Below are positions 16,575-24,955 of a DNA stretch of 37,465 nt, piece after piece. Positions within the stretch are counted from its first letter, which is position 1. Every line of letters begins with the position of its first letter. Below the pieces are notes generated by a model. That model was given only the letters and a program-made list of their open reading frames with translations. It did not search any database and had not been told where the DNA came from. Source of the DNA: Bacteroidales bacterium UBA5762 (GTDB lineage Bacteria > Bacteroidota > Bacteroidia > Bacteroidales > TTA-H9); assembly GCA_002418865.1 (NCBI GenBank), contig DIEY01000087.1, positions 1 through 37,465 of the forward strand, written 5' to 3'. The position numbers and the translations under genes were made by a program.

Positions 16575-17402
16575 TTAAGAGAAGGGTAGGGAAGGAGGCA
16601 GACCATTATTCTCTTTTAATTGCCTAAGTTGTTGAACCGATAATCCCATAGGGGTATTTCCTGCCTGACGACACATTAAATAAATTTTAGCTGCTTTAGC
16701 AATCAATTCCATTTGATCGCATGCGCTAGATGGACTAGTTCCTAATGCAAGCGCACCATGTTTTTCCCAGATTACCGAAGAATGATGTTTCGTCTCGTCC
16801 AAAGTTTTACGCGCAAGCTCTTGACTCCCTGGAAGCAAAAAAGGCACATAACCTACTCCTTCTGGCAAAAAAAGAATAGTCTCGGGATGCATGGATAAAA
16901 GAATCTTATTTAAAGAATTTTTATTGTTGAGATGAGGCAAATGATTCAAGGCGATGATGTCAGTGATGTGGGCATGTAATAAGGTTTGATAGGGTAAATT
17001 TTCCTCTTTCATTTGTTGGTGAATAGCTAAATGAACAAGCAGCTCTGAAGAAGGTTGCAAATGAGAAGTATGATTAGCCAATGGAATGATGGAGTAACTG
17101 CTTCCATCGTAAGATATATGGATTAACATCATATATTTATGCGGAAATCTTGCTAATTCTCTCATTCGGCTTCCTGTAGCGCTTATTAGCAGCATTTGTT
17201 CCGATAGATTAGGAAAAAGGAAAGGAAGTCGGTGTTGGATTTGTTTTTTATCGCTTATAAAATCAATGGTTTGGATATATGAAGTAACATTCACAGAAAT
17301 GTTACCAGCATTGCGTTCGGCCCAACCCTGCTGCCAAACATTAAAGGCAACCTCTGATATCTCCTTTAGTATAGGTTTTAACTTCGGAATTAGTATTTTC
17401 AT
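16575..17402 (-). CDS. rhaD: Class II aldolase, RhaD-like (rhamnulose-1-phosphate aldolase family)
   Basis: A 275-residue zinc aldolase, the same length as E. coli RhaD (274), which cleaves L-rhamnulose 1-phosphate to dihydroxyacetone phosphate and L-lactaldehyde. Predicted zinc ligands are His143 and His145 in LLHAHITDI and His215 in WEKHGALALG. Catalytic-type Glu120 is in PSSELLVH, and the phosphate-loop blocks AGNISVNVT (32-40) and ATGSRMREL are present. Offsets from the E. coli residues are constant within a few positions. ATG at 17402 overlaps the kinase stop by four bases (ATGA), so the two are translationally coupled. No rhamnose isomerase, rhamnulokinase of the usual FGGY family or transporter is in the window, so the real sugar may not be rhamnose. 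The fold and metal site are sure; the substrate is inference. Confidence 0.85.
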   Translation of the reverse strand: MKILIPKLKPILKEISEVAFNVWQQGWAERNAGNISVNVTSYIQTIDFISDKKQIQHRLPFLFPNLSEQMLLISATGSRMRELARFPHKYMMLIHISYDGSSYSIIPLANHTSHLQPSSELLVHLAIHQQMKEENLPYQTLLHAHITDIIALNHLPHLNNKNSLNKILLSMHPETILFLPEGVGYVPFLLPGSQELARKTLDETKHHSSVIWEKHGALALGTSPSSACDQMELIAKAAKIYLMCRQAGNTPMGLSVQQLRQLKENNGLPPSLPFS

Positions 17403-18334
17403 TTTGCACGAGAAAATAAAATTTGTTTTGCAAATTCATGCGAAATATAGTTTTCGTAGCGGCTACATGTATCAGCCGCAAAGGATGAAGCCACCGAAAG
17501 AATTTCAGCCCATTCGCAAGAGGCAATCTTATGCAGGTTCTCGGGCATAATTTGGCGACGAAATAATTCATAAATTAAGCCTGCATTAAATGCATCACCT
17601 GCTCCAATTGTGCTTATAATTTCGGCAGGAGTAGGTGCAATCCGTGTTTGTATGCCCTCTTTGAATAAAGTAATTTCTTCACCTCCGTGCGTAATAATGA
17701 GTAACTGACCACCCAAAGATTGAATCTTTTCGAAGATTTGAGAATAAGAATTCAACCCGAAAATATTTTGAAAGTCCTCGTAGCTGCCTCTGATGATATG
17801 ACTGAATTTTATATTTTCCTGTATGAATGGCAGTGATTGTACGAGCGAGGCAAGATGGTTCTTACGGTAATTGGGGTCGTAAATAATTAAAGAATTCTTG
17901 GCTTTGGCCTGGTTAAGAATCTTAATCATTTGCGGTCTGATTGCCGGATCGATAGAAAAAAATGAACCAAACAGCACGAAATCTCCGGGTTCGAAATTAG
18001 GCATTGCAATTTGAAAACGTTGGGGAGGATAATTTTTGTAAAAGGTGTAAGTGGCATTACCATCTGAATCTATATTGGCTATTGAAATAGAAGTATTCCC
18101 TTTATCATAGGTCTTACAAAATGAAGTATTCACCTCATTACTGGTGAGAAAATTCTGGATAATTTCACCTGGGCCGTCATCTCCCCATTCACTCAGTAGA
18201 AAAATCGGTTGATGCAGTCTGCTCAGGCTCACGGCGGTATTCAACATAGCACCTCCTGCCATGGCAGTTTCTATTTGGCCGTTACGAAATATGATATCTA
18301 AAACCGTTTCACCAATTGTATAAATTCTATTCAT
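17399..18334 (-). CDS. PfkB-family carbohydrate kinase (fructokinase-like)
   Basis: A 311-residue ribokinase-fold sugar kinase. It starts NRIYTIGETVLDIIF. The substrate-side signature is AMAGGAMLNTAVSLSRL (24-40), and the ATP-side signature is STIGAGDAFNAGLIYELF (241-258) with Asp247 as catalytic base and the anion-hole GAGD. SFFSIDP and YDPNYRKNHL match the fructokinase branch. It should phosphorylate a ketose or similar sugar. Its stop overlaps the start of the RhaD-like aldolase (ATGA), which suggests that its product is the aldolase substrate. It would then stand in for the FGGY rhamnulokinase or feed another 1-phospho-ketose. ATG at 18334. Upstream lie 92 non-coding bases without a clean promoter box. 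Confidence 0.88.
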   Translation of the reverse strand: MNRIYTIGETVLDIIFRNGQIETAMAGGAMLNTAVSLSRLHQPIFLLSEWGDDGPGEIIQNFLTSNEVNTSFCKTYDKGNTSISIANIDSDGNATYTFYKNYPPQRFQIAMPNFEPGDFVLFGSFFSIDPAIRPQMIKILNQAKAKNSLIIYDPNYRKNHLASLVQSLPFIQENIKFSHIIRGSYEDFQNIFGLNSYSQIFEKIQSLGGQLLIITHGGEEITLFKEGIQTRIAPTPAEIISTIGAGDAFNAGLIYELFRRQIMPENLHKIASCEWAEILSVASSFAADTCSRYENYISHEFAKQILFSRAK

Positions 18335-18426
18335 CTTTTGTGGTGATAAGACAGAAAGAAATCAATGACAAAAGGATATTGTATGGGTTATAAAACTTAC
18401 GCAAGGAAATTATTCCCATGCGGTTA

Positions 18427-19137
18427 TTATTTTTCATAATTTGAAAAATGAAACATGCAACGATTTTGCGTACATTCCTTGTTTAAATCGTGGAAATGGC
18501 AAACAATGTTGGTGTTCAAAGGGAGTTTTATTTGAAAAAGTTCTTCGAGGAAATCTCTAGCAATTCTTAGTGCGATAAATGTATCTCTTTTGCAGCATCG
18601 AGGGCCTCCAGCTTTTGCAATAGCTTCGAGTGTACGAGCCGTGGCTAAGTTGGAGAGTTGCCATTCTTTTTCCGACAGCCAATGGGTTTGTGTAATAATG
18701 CTAATAAACGTACCGACAGCAATGGCCGCCCCACAAGTGCCATGAGTCCAGCAAAAACCACCTAGAATCATTTCAGAGCGTCGCTTTATTTCGGTGAGAA
18801 ATTCTTCTTTTTTGTCATCTTGATGGGTAAAATTAAGATATGCCGTAGTTAGCGCCGCGGGTATTAAAAAATGATGTTCTGGCCCATGTATAGGAACCCC
18901 AAGCTGATCGAATGCTTGCATGACAATTTCGTTAGGGTCGCTTAAACTGGTTTCCAAACAAAAGGCGAATATCTTTTCATTGACGGGTTTATTAGCACAA
19001 TTTGGACAGATGTAATGTCCATGGATGCAGGTTTTATTCACCTGATTTTCCGTTTTACAATAGTAACAGGTGGCAGTATGAAAATTTTCAGTTTCTTCTA
19101 ATTGATCCCCACAAATTGAACAGGTTTCTTTCAGCAT
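18427..19137 (-). CDS. Cys-rich DUF5714-like protein
   Basis: A 236-residue protein with 15 cysteines. The N-terminal 50 residues form a zinc-ribbon-like module: C6xxC9, C24xxC27, then C37, HGH (39-41), C44xxC47 (TCIHGHYICPNC). The rest is helical, with conserved-looking blocks GGFCWTHGTCGAAIAVGTF and KAGGPRCCKRDTFIALR, and ends in a third cysteine group, VCHFHDLNKECTQNRC. I recognise the pattern as the DUF5714 family, which has no established function that I know of. The paired GTCGAA and RCCKR motifs could bind a metal or Fe-S cluster. It starts at ATG 19137, with TAGGTTTG 20 bases upstream, and is followed by the kinase-aldolase pair on the same strand after 92 bases. Whether it belongs to that operon is uncertain. 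Confidence 0.75.
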   Translation of the reverse strand: MLKETCSICGDQLEETENFHTATCYYCKTENQVNKTCIHGHYICPNCANKPVNEKIFAFCLETSLSDPNEIVMQAFDQLGVPIHGPEHHFLIPAALTTAYLNFTHQDDKKEEFLTEIKRRSEMILGGFCWTHGTCGAAIAVGTFISIITQTHWLSEKEWQLSNLATARTLEAIAKAGGPRCCKRDTFIALRIARDFLEELFQIKLPLNTNIVCHFHDLNKECTQNRCMFHFSNYEK

Positions 19138-19156
19138 TGAAATAAAAGATTTTAAG

Positions 19157-19164
19157 CAAACCTA
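19157..19164 (-). promoter_or_regulatory. Candidate -7 element (TAGGTTTG) of the DUF5714 gene
   Basis: On the minus strand TAGGTTTG fits TAnnTTTG, 19 bases before the ATG at 19137. No TTTG is seen at the -33 position. Confidence 0.35.
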
Positions 19165-19369
19165 TATTTTTTCTCTCGATTATCGAAATTAAAAATAAGA
19201 AAAACTATAAGATTGCCTTTTGGCTATATTGATGAATATAACTCGAATTCTTCGAAACTATTGTTTTTAATGGTATTAGATATGAAAGAATAACATTAAA
19301 GGTTTGAGAAATGAATGGATAGCAATGTATGCAAGGTTAGAACAACAGTTTTTCTGAGTATTGGTTTGT

Positions 19370-20641
19370 TTAAATGATGTCGTGTCGGTGTGCATCGAGT
19401 TTGATAAAAACAAACAGTAAGATACTGAAAGCCAGTATGGAAGATCCACCATAACTCACAAAAGGCAAAGGAATTCCGATGACAGGAAGCAGACCTATGG
19501 TCATTCCGATGTTTATAGCAAAATGAGCAAAAATGAGTGAAGCTACTCCATATCCATATATTCTTGAAAACGCAGACCGTTGTCGTTCGGCCAGTTGTAA
19601 TATTCTGAGCATCAATCCCACATAAAGCCCAATAACGACTAAACTACCCATAAAACCCCATTCTTCGCCAATGGTACAAAAGATAAAGTCAGTGCTTTGT
19701 TTTGGAACATAATTGTATTTGGTTTGTGTGCCTTTTAAAAATCCCTTTCCCCAGAAGCCTCCACTTCCAATGGCAATCATGCTTTGGTAAACATTATATC
19801 CGGCCCCCTTTTTATCGGTTTCTTTTCCTAATAATACGTTTATTCTAATTCGCTGATGGGGTTGTAATACGTTGTGAAAAACATAATCTACACTAAAGAT
19901 CAAAGAGGAAGCCGCTATAAATATTCCTATGGTTATCCGAATAAGTTTTTTCCTGTTTCTCTGGCTAAGGTAAAACAGGATTAAAATAAGGGCACATAAT
20001 CCAATAAGTATGTATTTATTGATGACCAGTGCCAGGACGAAAAGCACGGCAATGATGGCTGCAGCGATGAGCACCTTTACTGAAAGGCCTTCACGGAAGA
20101 GCACAAAGATGAAACTTAAAAAAACCAAAGCCGAACCTGTTTCATTTTGAGCTAAAATAATTAGAGCCGGAATAAGGATGATGGAAGCGGCTACGATTTT
20201 CACACTTGTCTTGCTAAAATTACGTTTTATATTTCCAAGATAAGAAGCCAAGGCTAAACAAGTAGCGAACTTGGCAAATTCACCCGGCTGAAGGGATAAT
20301 GAACCAATTTGCAACCACGATTTCGAACCCGAAATTTCTTTACCAATGAATAAGACAAGAATAAGTAAAAACAAGAATATTCCATAAATGAGAAATGCAA
20401 ATGAGTTAAAAATTTTAACGTCGGTGAGCAAGATCATTATAGCAATGACAAACGATGCCGCAATCCATATCATTTGCCTTCCATAATTGGTTTGCAAATC
20501 GAATAAATTATGATGAGTCTCATCGTAAACCGCTGCATAAATGTTCATCCATCCAAAGATGACCAGTATGAAATAGATCCATAAAAGAATTTTATCGGTT
20601 TGCGCAAAGGGATTATGATATTTGCTTTGGGTAGAGTTCAT
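19370..20641 (-). CDS. rodA: RodA, SEDS peptidoglycan glycosyltransferase
   Basis: A 423-residue polytopic protein that polymerises lipid II glycan strands with PBP2 for cell elongation. About ten membrane segments are visible. Family marks are SLQPGEFAKFATC (116-128), ETDKKGAGYNVYQS (274-287) with Asp276 at the position of the catalytic Asp of E. coli RodA, GFLKGTQTKYNYVPKQSTDF, FIFCTIGEEWGF, and IPLPFVSYGGSSIL (390-403). The frame is open for 33 more codons upstream, but these overlap the PBP2 coding sequence. ATG at 20641 overlaps the PBP2 stop by four bases (ATGA) and begins MNSTQSKYHNPFAQTDKILL, a normal short cytoplasmic tail, so I take that start. The coupling ensures balanced synthesis of the pair. 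Confidence 0.94.
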   Translation of the reverse strand: MNSTQSKYHNPFAQTDKILLWIYFILVIFGWMNIYAAVYDETHHNLFDLQTNYGRQMIWIAASFVIAIMILLTDVKIFNSFAFLIYGIFLFLLILVLFIGKEISGSKSWLQIGSLSLQPGEFAKFATCLALASYLGNIKRNFSKTSVKIVAASIILIPALIILAQNETGSALVFLSFIFVLFREGLSVKVLIAAAIIAVLFVLALVINKYILIGLCALILILFYLSQRNRKKLIRITIGIFIAASSLIFSVDYVFHNVLQPHQRIRINVLLGKETDKKGAGYNVYQSMIAIGSGGFWGKGFLKGTQTKYNYVPKQSTDFIFCTIGEEWGFMGSLVVIGLYVGLMLRILQLAERQRSAFSRIYGYGVASLIFAHFAINIGMTIGLLPVIGIPLPFVSYGGSSILAFSILLFVFIKLDAHRHDII

Positions 20642-22440
20642 AAGAGATTGGCTTGACTCATTCTTGTTTCTAGTTCTGTACGACTTATTATTCCGGTAAG
20701 ATATTTTTCTATCATTAAAGAAGCAATAGGTACGGCCCATGTTGCTCCAAAACCCGCATTTTCCACCACTACCGCAATGGCAATCTTTGGATTATTGGCA
20801 GGAGCAAATGCTATGCAAAGGCTATGATCCTTTCCGTGTGGATTTTGCACTGTGCCTGTCTTGCCACATATTGCAATGCTGTCTAATTTATACCATCGCC
20901 CTGTCCCAGATTCTCCTTGGAATACTCTATACATACCTTTAATAATCGTTTCGAAATGTTGGGGATGAATACTGCTTTGATTTCTCTCCCATTGTGTGGG
21001 ACTACCCTGAATAGATTTTACGACATGAGGAGGGTAATAATAACCTTTGTTGGCGATGGTTGCAGCCTGATTAGCCAACTGTAGCGGAGTAACCAGAATC
21101 TCGCCTTGGCCAATAGCCAGTGAACGAATTGTCAAAGCTTTCCAGCCATTTTTCCCAAAATAATGATCATAATATTGAGGGCTTGGAATGTTTCCTCTTA
21201 CTTGATTGGGGATATCGGTGTTGAAATAATTACCAAATCCGAGACTCATAACATTTTGCCTCCATATATTGTAGCCTTTGTGAATATCCCCCTTACCTGA
21301 TTTTTCTAAAGTAGTTCTGAAAACTCCCCAAAAATAAGGGTTACACGATTGTTCTATGGCTCCAATCAATTCTAAAGGTGAATAATGGCTGTGCGTGCAG
21401 GCAATTGGAACGCTGGCTTTACCATTACAGCTAAATCTTGTTTCAGGAGTAATAGCCCCAATTTCTAAACCCACTAAACCATTCACAAGTTTAAAAGTGC
21501 TTCCTGGGGAGTAGGTGGCTTGTATGGCTCTGTTAAATAGGGGATTCATAACATCCTGACTTAAGCGTTTGAAATTCTCTCCTCTTACTCTCCCTACTAA
21601 AAGATTTGGATCATAAGAAGGGGATGAAATAATAGCCAATATTTCACCCGTGGATGGTTCTATAGCAACTATACTCCCTCTCTTATTTTGCATGAGTTTT
21701 TCACCTAATAATTGTAAATCGAGATCCAGAGTGGTTGTAAGATCCTGACCGGCCACCTGTGGCTTATCATATAAACCATTTTCGAATGAACCTTTTTCTC
21801 GATTGAATACGTCTACCAGTACAATCTTTTCTCCCTTCACCCCTCTGAGCTCTTTCTCATAATATTTTTCTATTCCGCTTTTCCCAATATAGTCTCCCAT
21901 TTTGTAATATGGATCATCCTCTATCTCCTTCTGATTAACTTCCCCAACATATCCAAGCGTATGAGCTGCAATGGGATATAGATAAGTGCGGAGAGTGCGA
22001 GGTTGTACAAAAAAGCCAGGAAAACGATAGAGTTTTTCTTGTAAGTATCCATAAGTAGTTTTCGAAATTTGTTCTACAAAGGGAGATGCTCTATAAGGGC
22101 TATATTGCTTTGCCTTGTTCAAGCGACTGATGAAACTTTGTTTATCTATTTCGAGTAATTGGCAAAGCTCATTTGTATCGATATTATTCACCTGTCGTGG
22201 GACTACCATAAGGTCATAGGCTTCTTCATTCGATACTATTTTTCTGCCTTTCCTGTCGTAAATTATACCTCTGGCTGGATATACGGTTACTATCCGACGT
22301 ACGTTGCTCTCCGACAAAACTTTGTACTTGTCGCTAATCACTTGCATATAAAATAATTTCACAACAAAAATGGCAGCAACGGTTATGATAATGCCCGAAA
22401 CTACATACCTTTTCTGCGAATGATGTCCAAGCTGTGCCAT
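20638..22440 (-). CDS. mrdA: Penicillin-binding protein 2 (elongasome transpeptidase)
   Basis: A 600-residue class B PBP that cross-links peptidoglycan during elongation. It has a short cytoplasmic tail and one membrane helix (about 13-33), then the pedestal domain (PARGIIYDRKGRKIVSNEEAYDL). The transpeptidase domain has the three motifs intact: SPGSTFK with nucleophile Ser314 and Lys317, SCN (365-367), and KTGT (527-530). ATG at 22440. rodA follows with an ATGA overlap. The mreBCD genes that usually precede this pair in Bacteroidota are absent; instead there is a divergent recG. A -7 type box (TAAATTTG) ends only a few bases before the ATG, so the message may have a very short leader. Confidence 0.94.
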   Translation of the reverse strand: MAQLGHHSQKRYVVSGIIITVAAIFVVKLFYMQVISDKYKVLSESNVRRIVTVYPARGIIYDRKGRKIVSNEEAYDLMVVPRQVNNIDTNELCQLLEIDKQSFISRLNKAKQYSPYRASPFVEQISKTTYGYLQEKLYRFPGFFVQPRTLRTYLYPIAAHTLGYVGEVNQKEIEDDPYYKMGDYIGKSGIEKYYEKELRGVKGEKIVLVDVFNREKGSFENGLYDKPQVAGQDLTTTLDLDLQLLGEKLMQNKRGSIVAIEPSTGEILAIISSPSYDPNLLVGRVRGENFKRLSQDVMNPLFNRAIQATYSPGSTFKLVNGLVGLEIGAITPETRFSCNGKASVPIACTHSHYSPLELIGAIEQSCNPYFWGVFRTTLEKSGKGDIHKGYNIWRQNVMSLGFGNYFNTDIPNQVRGNIPSPQYYDHYFGKNGWKALTIRSLAIGQGEILVTPLQLANQAATIANKGYYYPPHVVKSIQGSPTQWERNQSSIHPQHFETIIKGMYRVFQGESGTGRWYKLDSIAICGKTGTVQNPHGKDHSLCIAFAPANNPKIAIAVVVENAGFGATWAVPIASLMIEKYLTGIISRTELETRMSQANLL

Positions 22441-22444
22441 ATTG

Positions 22445-22452
22445 CAAATTTA
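22445..22452 (-). promoter_or_regulatory. Candidate -7 element (TAAATTTG) of mrdA-rodA
   Basis: On the minus strand TAAATTTG fits TAnnTTTG but ends only four bases before the ATG at 22440. If used, it predicts a leaderless or almost leaderless transcript. It may also be chance. Confidence 0.3.
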
Positions 22453-22759
22453 TCGGGTATTTCACGATTTTTCATAAATACTTTTCTTCACTCCCTGAAT
22501 TAAATTTTAATTCATAAATTTTTAAGTTGAACATTCAGAGGTTTTGGCTTAAATTTTATCCTAAATGAAAAATGTTATTCTTAACAAAACTTTGAACCAT
22601 CCGTTAGGACCAGCTTTATTATGATAGATTGTTCTTAAAGATATCATCCTGAGAAAACTTAGCCTAATTCATTTCATCCTAATATTGCTATAAATTACCT
22701 GACATAACTTCGAAATTAAGGTGAATAGCTGAGGTCTTTCATTAAAGCTTAATAAGTTT

Positions 22760-22767
22760 TAATTTTG
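22760..22767 (+). promoter_or_regulatory. Candidate -7 element (TAATTTTG) of recG
   Basis: TAATTTTG fits TAnnTTTG and lies 23 bases before the recG ATG at 22791. No TTTG is seen at -33. Confidence 0.4.
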
Positions 22768-22790
22768 TTTTCGAAGATGGTTTCCATAAG

Positions 22791-24890
22791 ATGAATATTT
22801 TAGAAACTCCCATAGAGTACTTAAAAGGCGTAGGTCCGGTTCGCGGAGAGCTTTTACGAAAAGAACTACAGATTTTCACATTTAAAGATCTGCTTTATGA
22901 TTTTCCATTTCGGTATGAAGATAGAACAATTATTTATAAAATTAGGGAGTTGGATCCTTTGATGACTTATGTTCAAGTTATCGGGAAAGTCGAAAATATG
23001 GAAACTTTGGGAACAGGTAGAAGCATGCGCTTGCACGTATACATTAATGATGGAACTGGAAGGTTGGAGCTGATATGGTTTCAAGGGCTTAAGTGGGCAA
23101 AACAGTTGTTTAAATCAGGTGTTACTTATCTCATTTATGGTAAACTGAATTATTTTAATGGTATTTTAAGTATTCCACATCCTGAGGTTGAGATTTATGA
23201 TCCTGCAAACGAGGATGATATTAAGACTTTGTATCCTGTTTATTCTTCTACCGAAAAATTAAAAAGTCATGGTTTGGGCAGTAAAGGTATTTCAAAACTT
23301 GTCAAAACCCTTTTGCCAATGCTTGAAGGACACCTTGAGGAAACTCTCGATGAGCTGGTTATCAATGAAATGAAGCTGATTGCTTTATCAAAGGCTCTAT
23401 CGCAGATTCATTTCCCACCCGATCGATTTTCTTTGCAAAGTGCACGTTTACGGCTTAAATTTGAGGAATTGTTCTATGCCCAATTGTCGGTTTTATATTT
23501 GAAACATCAGAGAAAATCTTTCAGCCATGGACATTCCTTTCAAAGGGTAGGTAAGTACTTTAATGAATTTTACCAACATTATCTACCATTTTCTTTAACC
23601 ACTGCTCAAAAACGAGTAATTCGTGAAATAAGAGCCGATTTGCGTGGGCCTCGGCAAATGAATCGTTTATTGCAAGGTGATGTTGGCAGTGGAAAAACTC
23701 TTGTTGCCTTGATGACCATGCTCATTGCCTTGGATAATGATTATCAAACCTGCTTGATGGCACCCACTGAGATTCTTGCGCAACAACATTACCAAACCTT
23801 TCGCAAAATGTTGTCAGGCATGGATATTGAAATTCGTCTGCTCACAGGAAGCACTCGACCAAGCGAACGTCAAGAGATATTGGAGGGGCTTTTGGAAAAT
23901 AAGGTTCAAATTCTGATAGGCACTCATGCTTTGATAGAAGAACAGGTTCAATTTGCAAATTTGGGTTTAGTGGTTATTGATGAACAACATCGTTTTGGGG
24001 TGGAGCAGCGTGCAAGATTATGGGTTAAGAATGATATTCCCCCTCATATTTTGGTGATGACCGCTACGCCAATTCCACGAACATTGGCCATGACCCTTTA
24101 TGGAGATCTCGATTATTCAGTTATCGATGAAATGCCGCCTGGTCGTAAACCCGTCAAAACTTTTCTTTTTACGGATTCTGATCGCTTAAAGGTTTTTTCG
24201 TTTATGAAACATCAAATTGCTCGGGGTCGGCAAGTTTATGTGGTCTATCCGATGATTAACGAGTCAGATAAGCTCGAATTGAAATATTTGGAAGATGGCT
24301 ATATCAGCATTACGCGTGAATTTCCTTTACCCCAATATGCCGTAAGTAAGGTTCATGGGCAAATGAAACCTCAGGATAAAGAATATGAGATGCAGCGTTT
24401 CCAAAAAGGTGAAGCACAAATTATGGTTTCCACATCTGTCATAGAAGTCGGTGTGGATATTCCCAATGCAACAGTGATGGTCATAGAAAATGCAGAAAGG
24501 TTTGGGTTATCACAGTTGCATCAGTTGAGAGGGCGAGTAGGAAGAGGTGCCGATGAATCATATTGTATTTTAATGACGAGTGATAAAATTTCGGCCGATG
24601 CCCGTGCTCGTTTAAATACTATGGTAAAAACTCATGATGGATTCAAAATTGCCGATGTTGATCTTAAATTACGTGGACCTGGCGATTTAAACGGAACCCG
24701 TCAAAGTGGCATCATGCAATTTCGTTTAGCCGACCTTTCGGAAGATAAAGAATTGCTTGACTTAGCCAAAAATATAGCCGATAAAATATTAAGTCATGAT
24801 CCAAAGTTGAATCGCCCCGAACACACTATTATTGCCCAACAGCTCAAAGGAAAATATAAGGACTTCATGCCTCTGAGTATGATTAGTTAG
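22791..24890 (+). CDS. recG: ATP-dependent DNA helicase RecG
   Basis: A 699-residue superfamily 2 helicase that reverses stalled forks and processes Holliday junctions. The N-terminal wedge/OB domain starts ILETPIEYLKGVGPVRGELL and includes the OB block MRLHVYINDGTGRLELIWF (79-97). Helicase motifs are GDVGSGKT (Walker A, 296-303), MAPTEILAQQH, DEQHRFGVEQR (Walker B/DEAH-type, 397-407) and TATPIPRTLAMTLYGDL. The C-terminal RecA domain has VSTSVIEVGVDIPNAT, LHQLRGRVGRG, and a TRG-like LRGPGDLNGTRQSG. The length is normal. ATG at 22791. pheT follows after 65 bases with its own -7 box. Confidence 0.96.
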   Translation: MNILETPIEYLKGVGPVRGELLRKELQIFTFKDLLYDFPFRYEDRTIIYKIRELDPLMTYVQVIGKVENMETLGTGRSMRLHVYINDGTGRLELIWFQGLKWAKQLFKSGVTYLIYGKLNYFNGILSIPHPEVEIYDPANEDDIKTLYPVYSSTEKLKSHGLGSKGISKLVKTLLPMLEGHLEETLDELVINEMKLIALSKALSQIHFPPDRFSLQSARLRLKFEELFYAQLSVLYLKHQRKSFSHGHSFQRVGKYFNEFYQHYLPFSLTTAQKRVIREIRADLRGPRQMNRLLQGDVGSGKTLVALMTMLIALDNDYQTCLMAPTEILAQQHYQTFRKMLSGMDIEIRLLTGSTRPSERQEILEGLLENKVQILIGTHALIEEQVQFANLGLVVIDEQHRFGVEQRARLWVKNDIPPHILVMTATPIPRTLAMTLYGDLDYSVIDEMPPGRKPVKTFLFTDSDRLKVFSFMKHQIARGRQVYVVYPMINESDKLELKYLEDGYISITREFPLPQYAVSKVHGQMKPQDKEYEMQRFQKGEAQIMVSTSVIEVGVDIPNATVMVIENAERFGLSQLHQLRGRVGRGADESYCILMTSDKISADARARLNTMVKTHDGFKIADVDLKLRGPGDLNGTRQSGIMQFRLADLSEDKELLDLAKNIADKILSHDPKLNRPEHTIIAQQLKGKYKDFMPLSMIS

Positions 24891-24901
24891 GCATTTTTCT
24901 C

Positions 24902-24909
24902 TATTTTTG
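24902..24909 (+). promoter_or_regulatory. Candidate -7 element (TATTTTTG) of pheT
   Basis: TATTTTTG fits TAnnTTTG and sits 46 bases before the pheT ATG. It starts 11 bases after the recG stop, so pheT may be transcribed separately from recG. Confidence 0.4.
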
Positions 24910-24955
24910 CGAGTTTTTATCTTTATGCATATCTTTTAGATGTTCTGTTTGTAAT

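Larger units (their letters stand above)
22441..22790. other. Divergent intergenic region between mrdA and recG
   Basis: These 350 AT-rich bases have no gene that I can support. They contain a -7 type box for each side: TAAATTTG at 22445-22452 on the minus strand (for mrdA-rodA) and TAATTTTG at 22760-22767 on the plus strand (for recG). I see no strong hairpin or repeat in the middle. Confidence 0.5.

Noticed and set aside
20642..20740. 33-codon N-terminal extension of RodA
   Set aside because: It lies wholly within the PBP2 gene in another frame, is Arg/Asn/Ser-rich with no membrane or family similarity, and the ATGA overlap at 20638-20641 gives the natural start.
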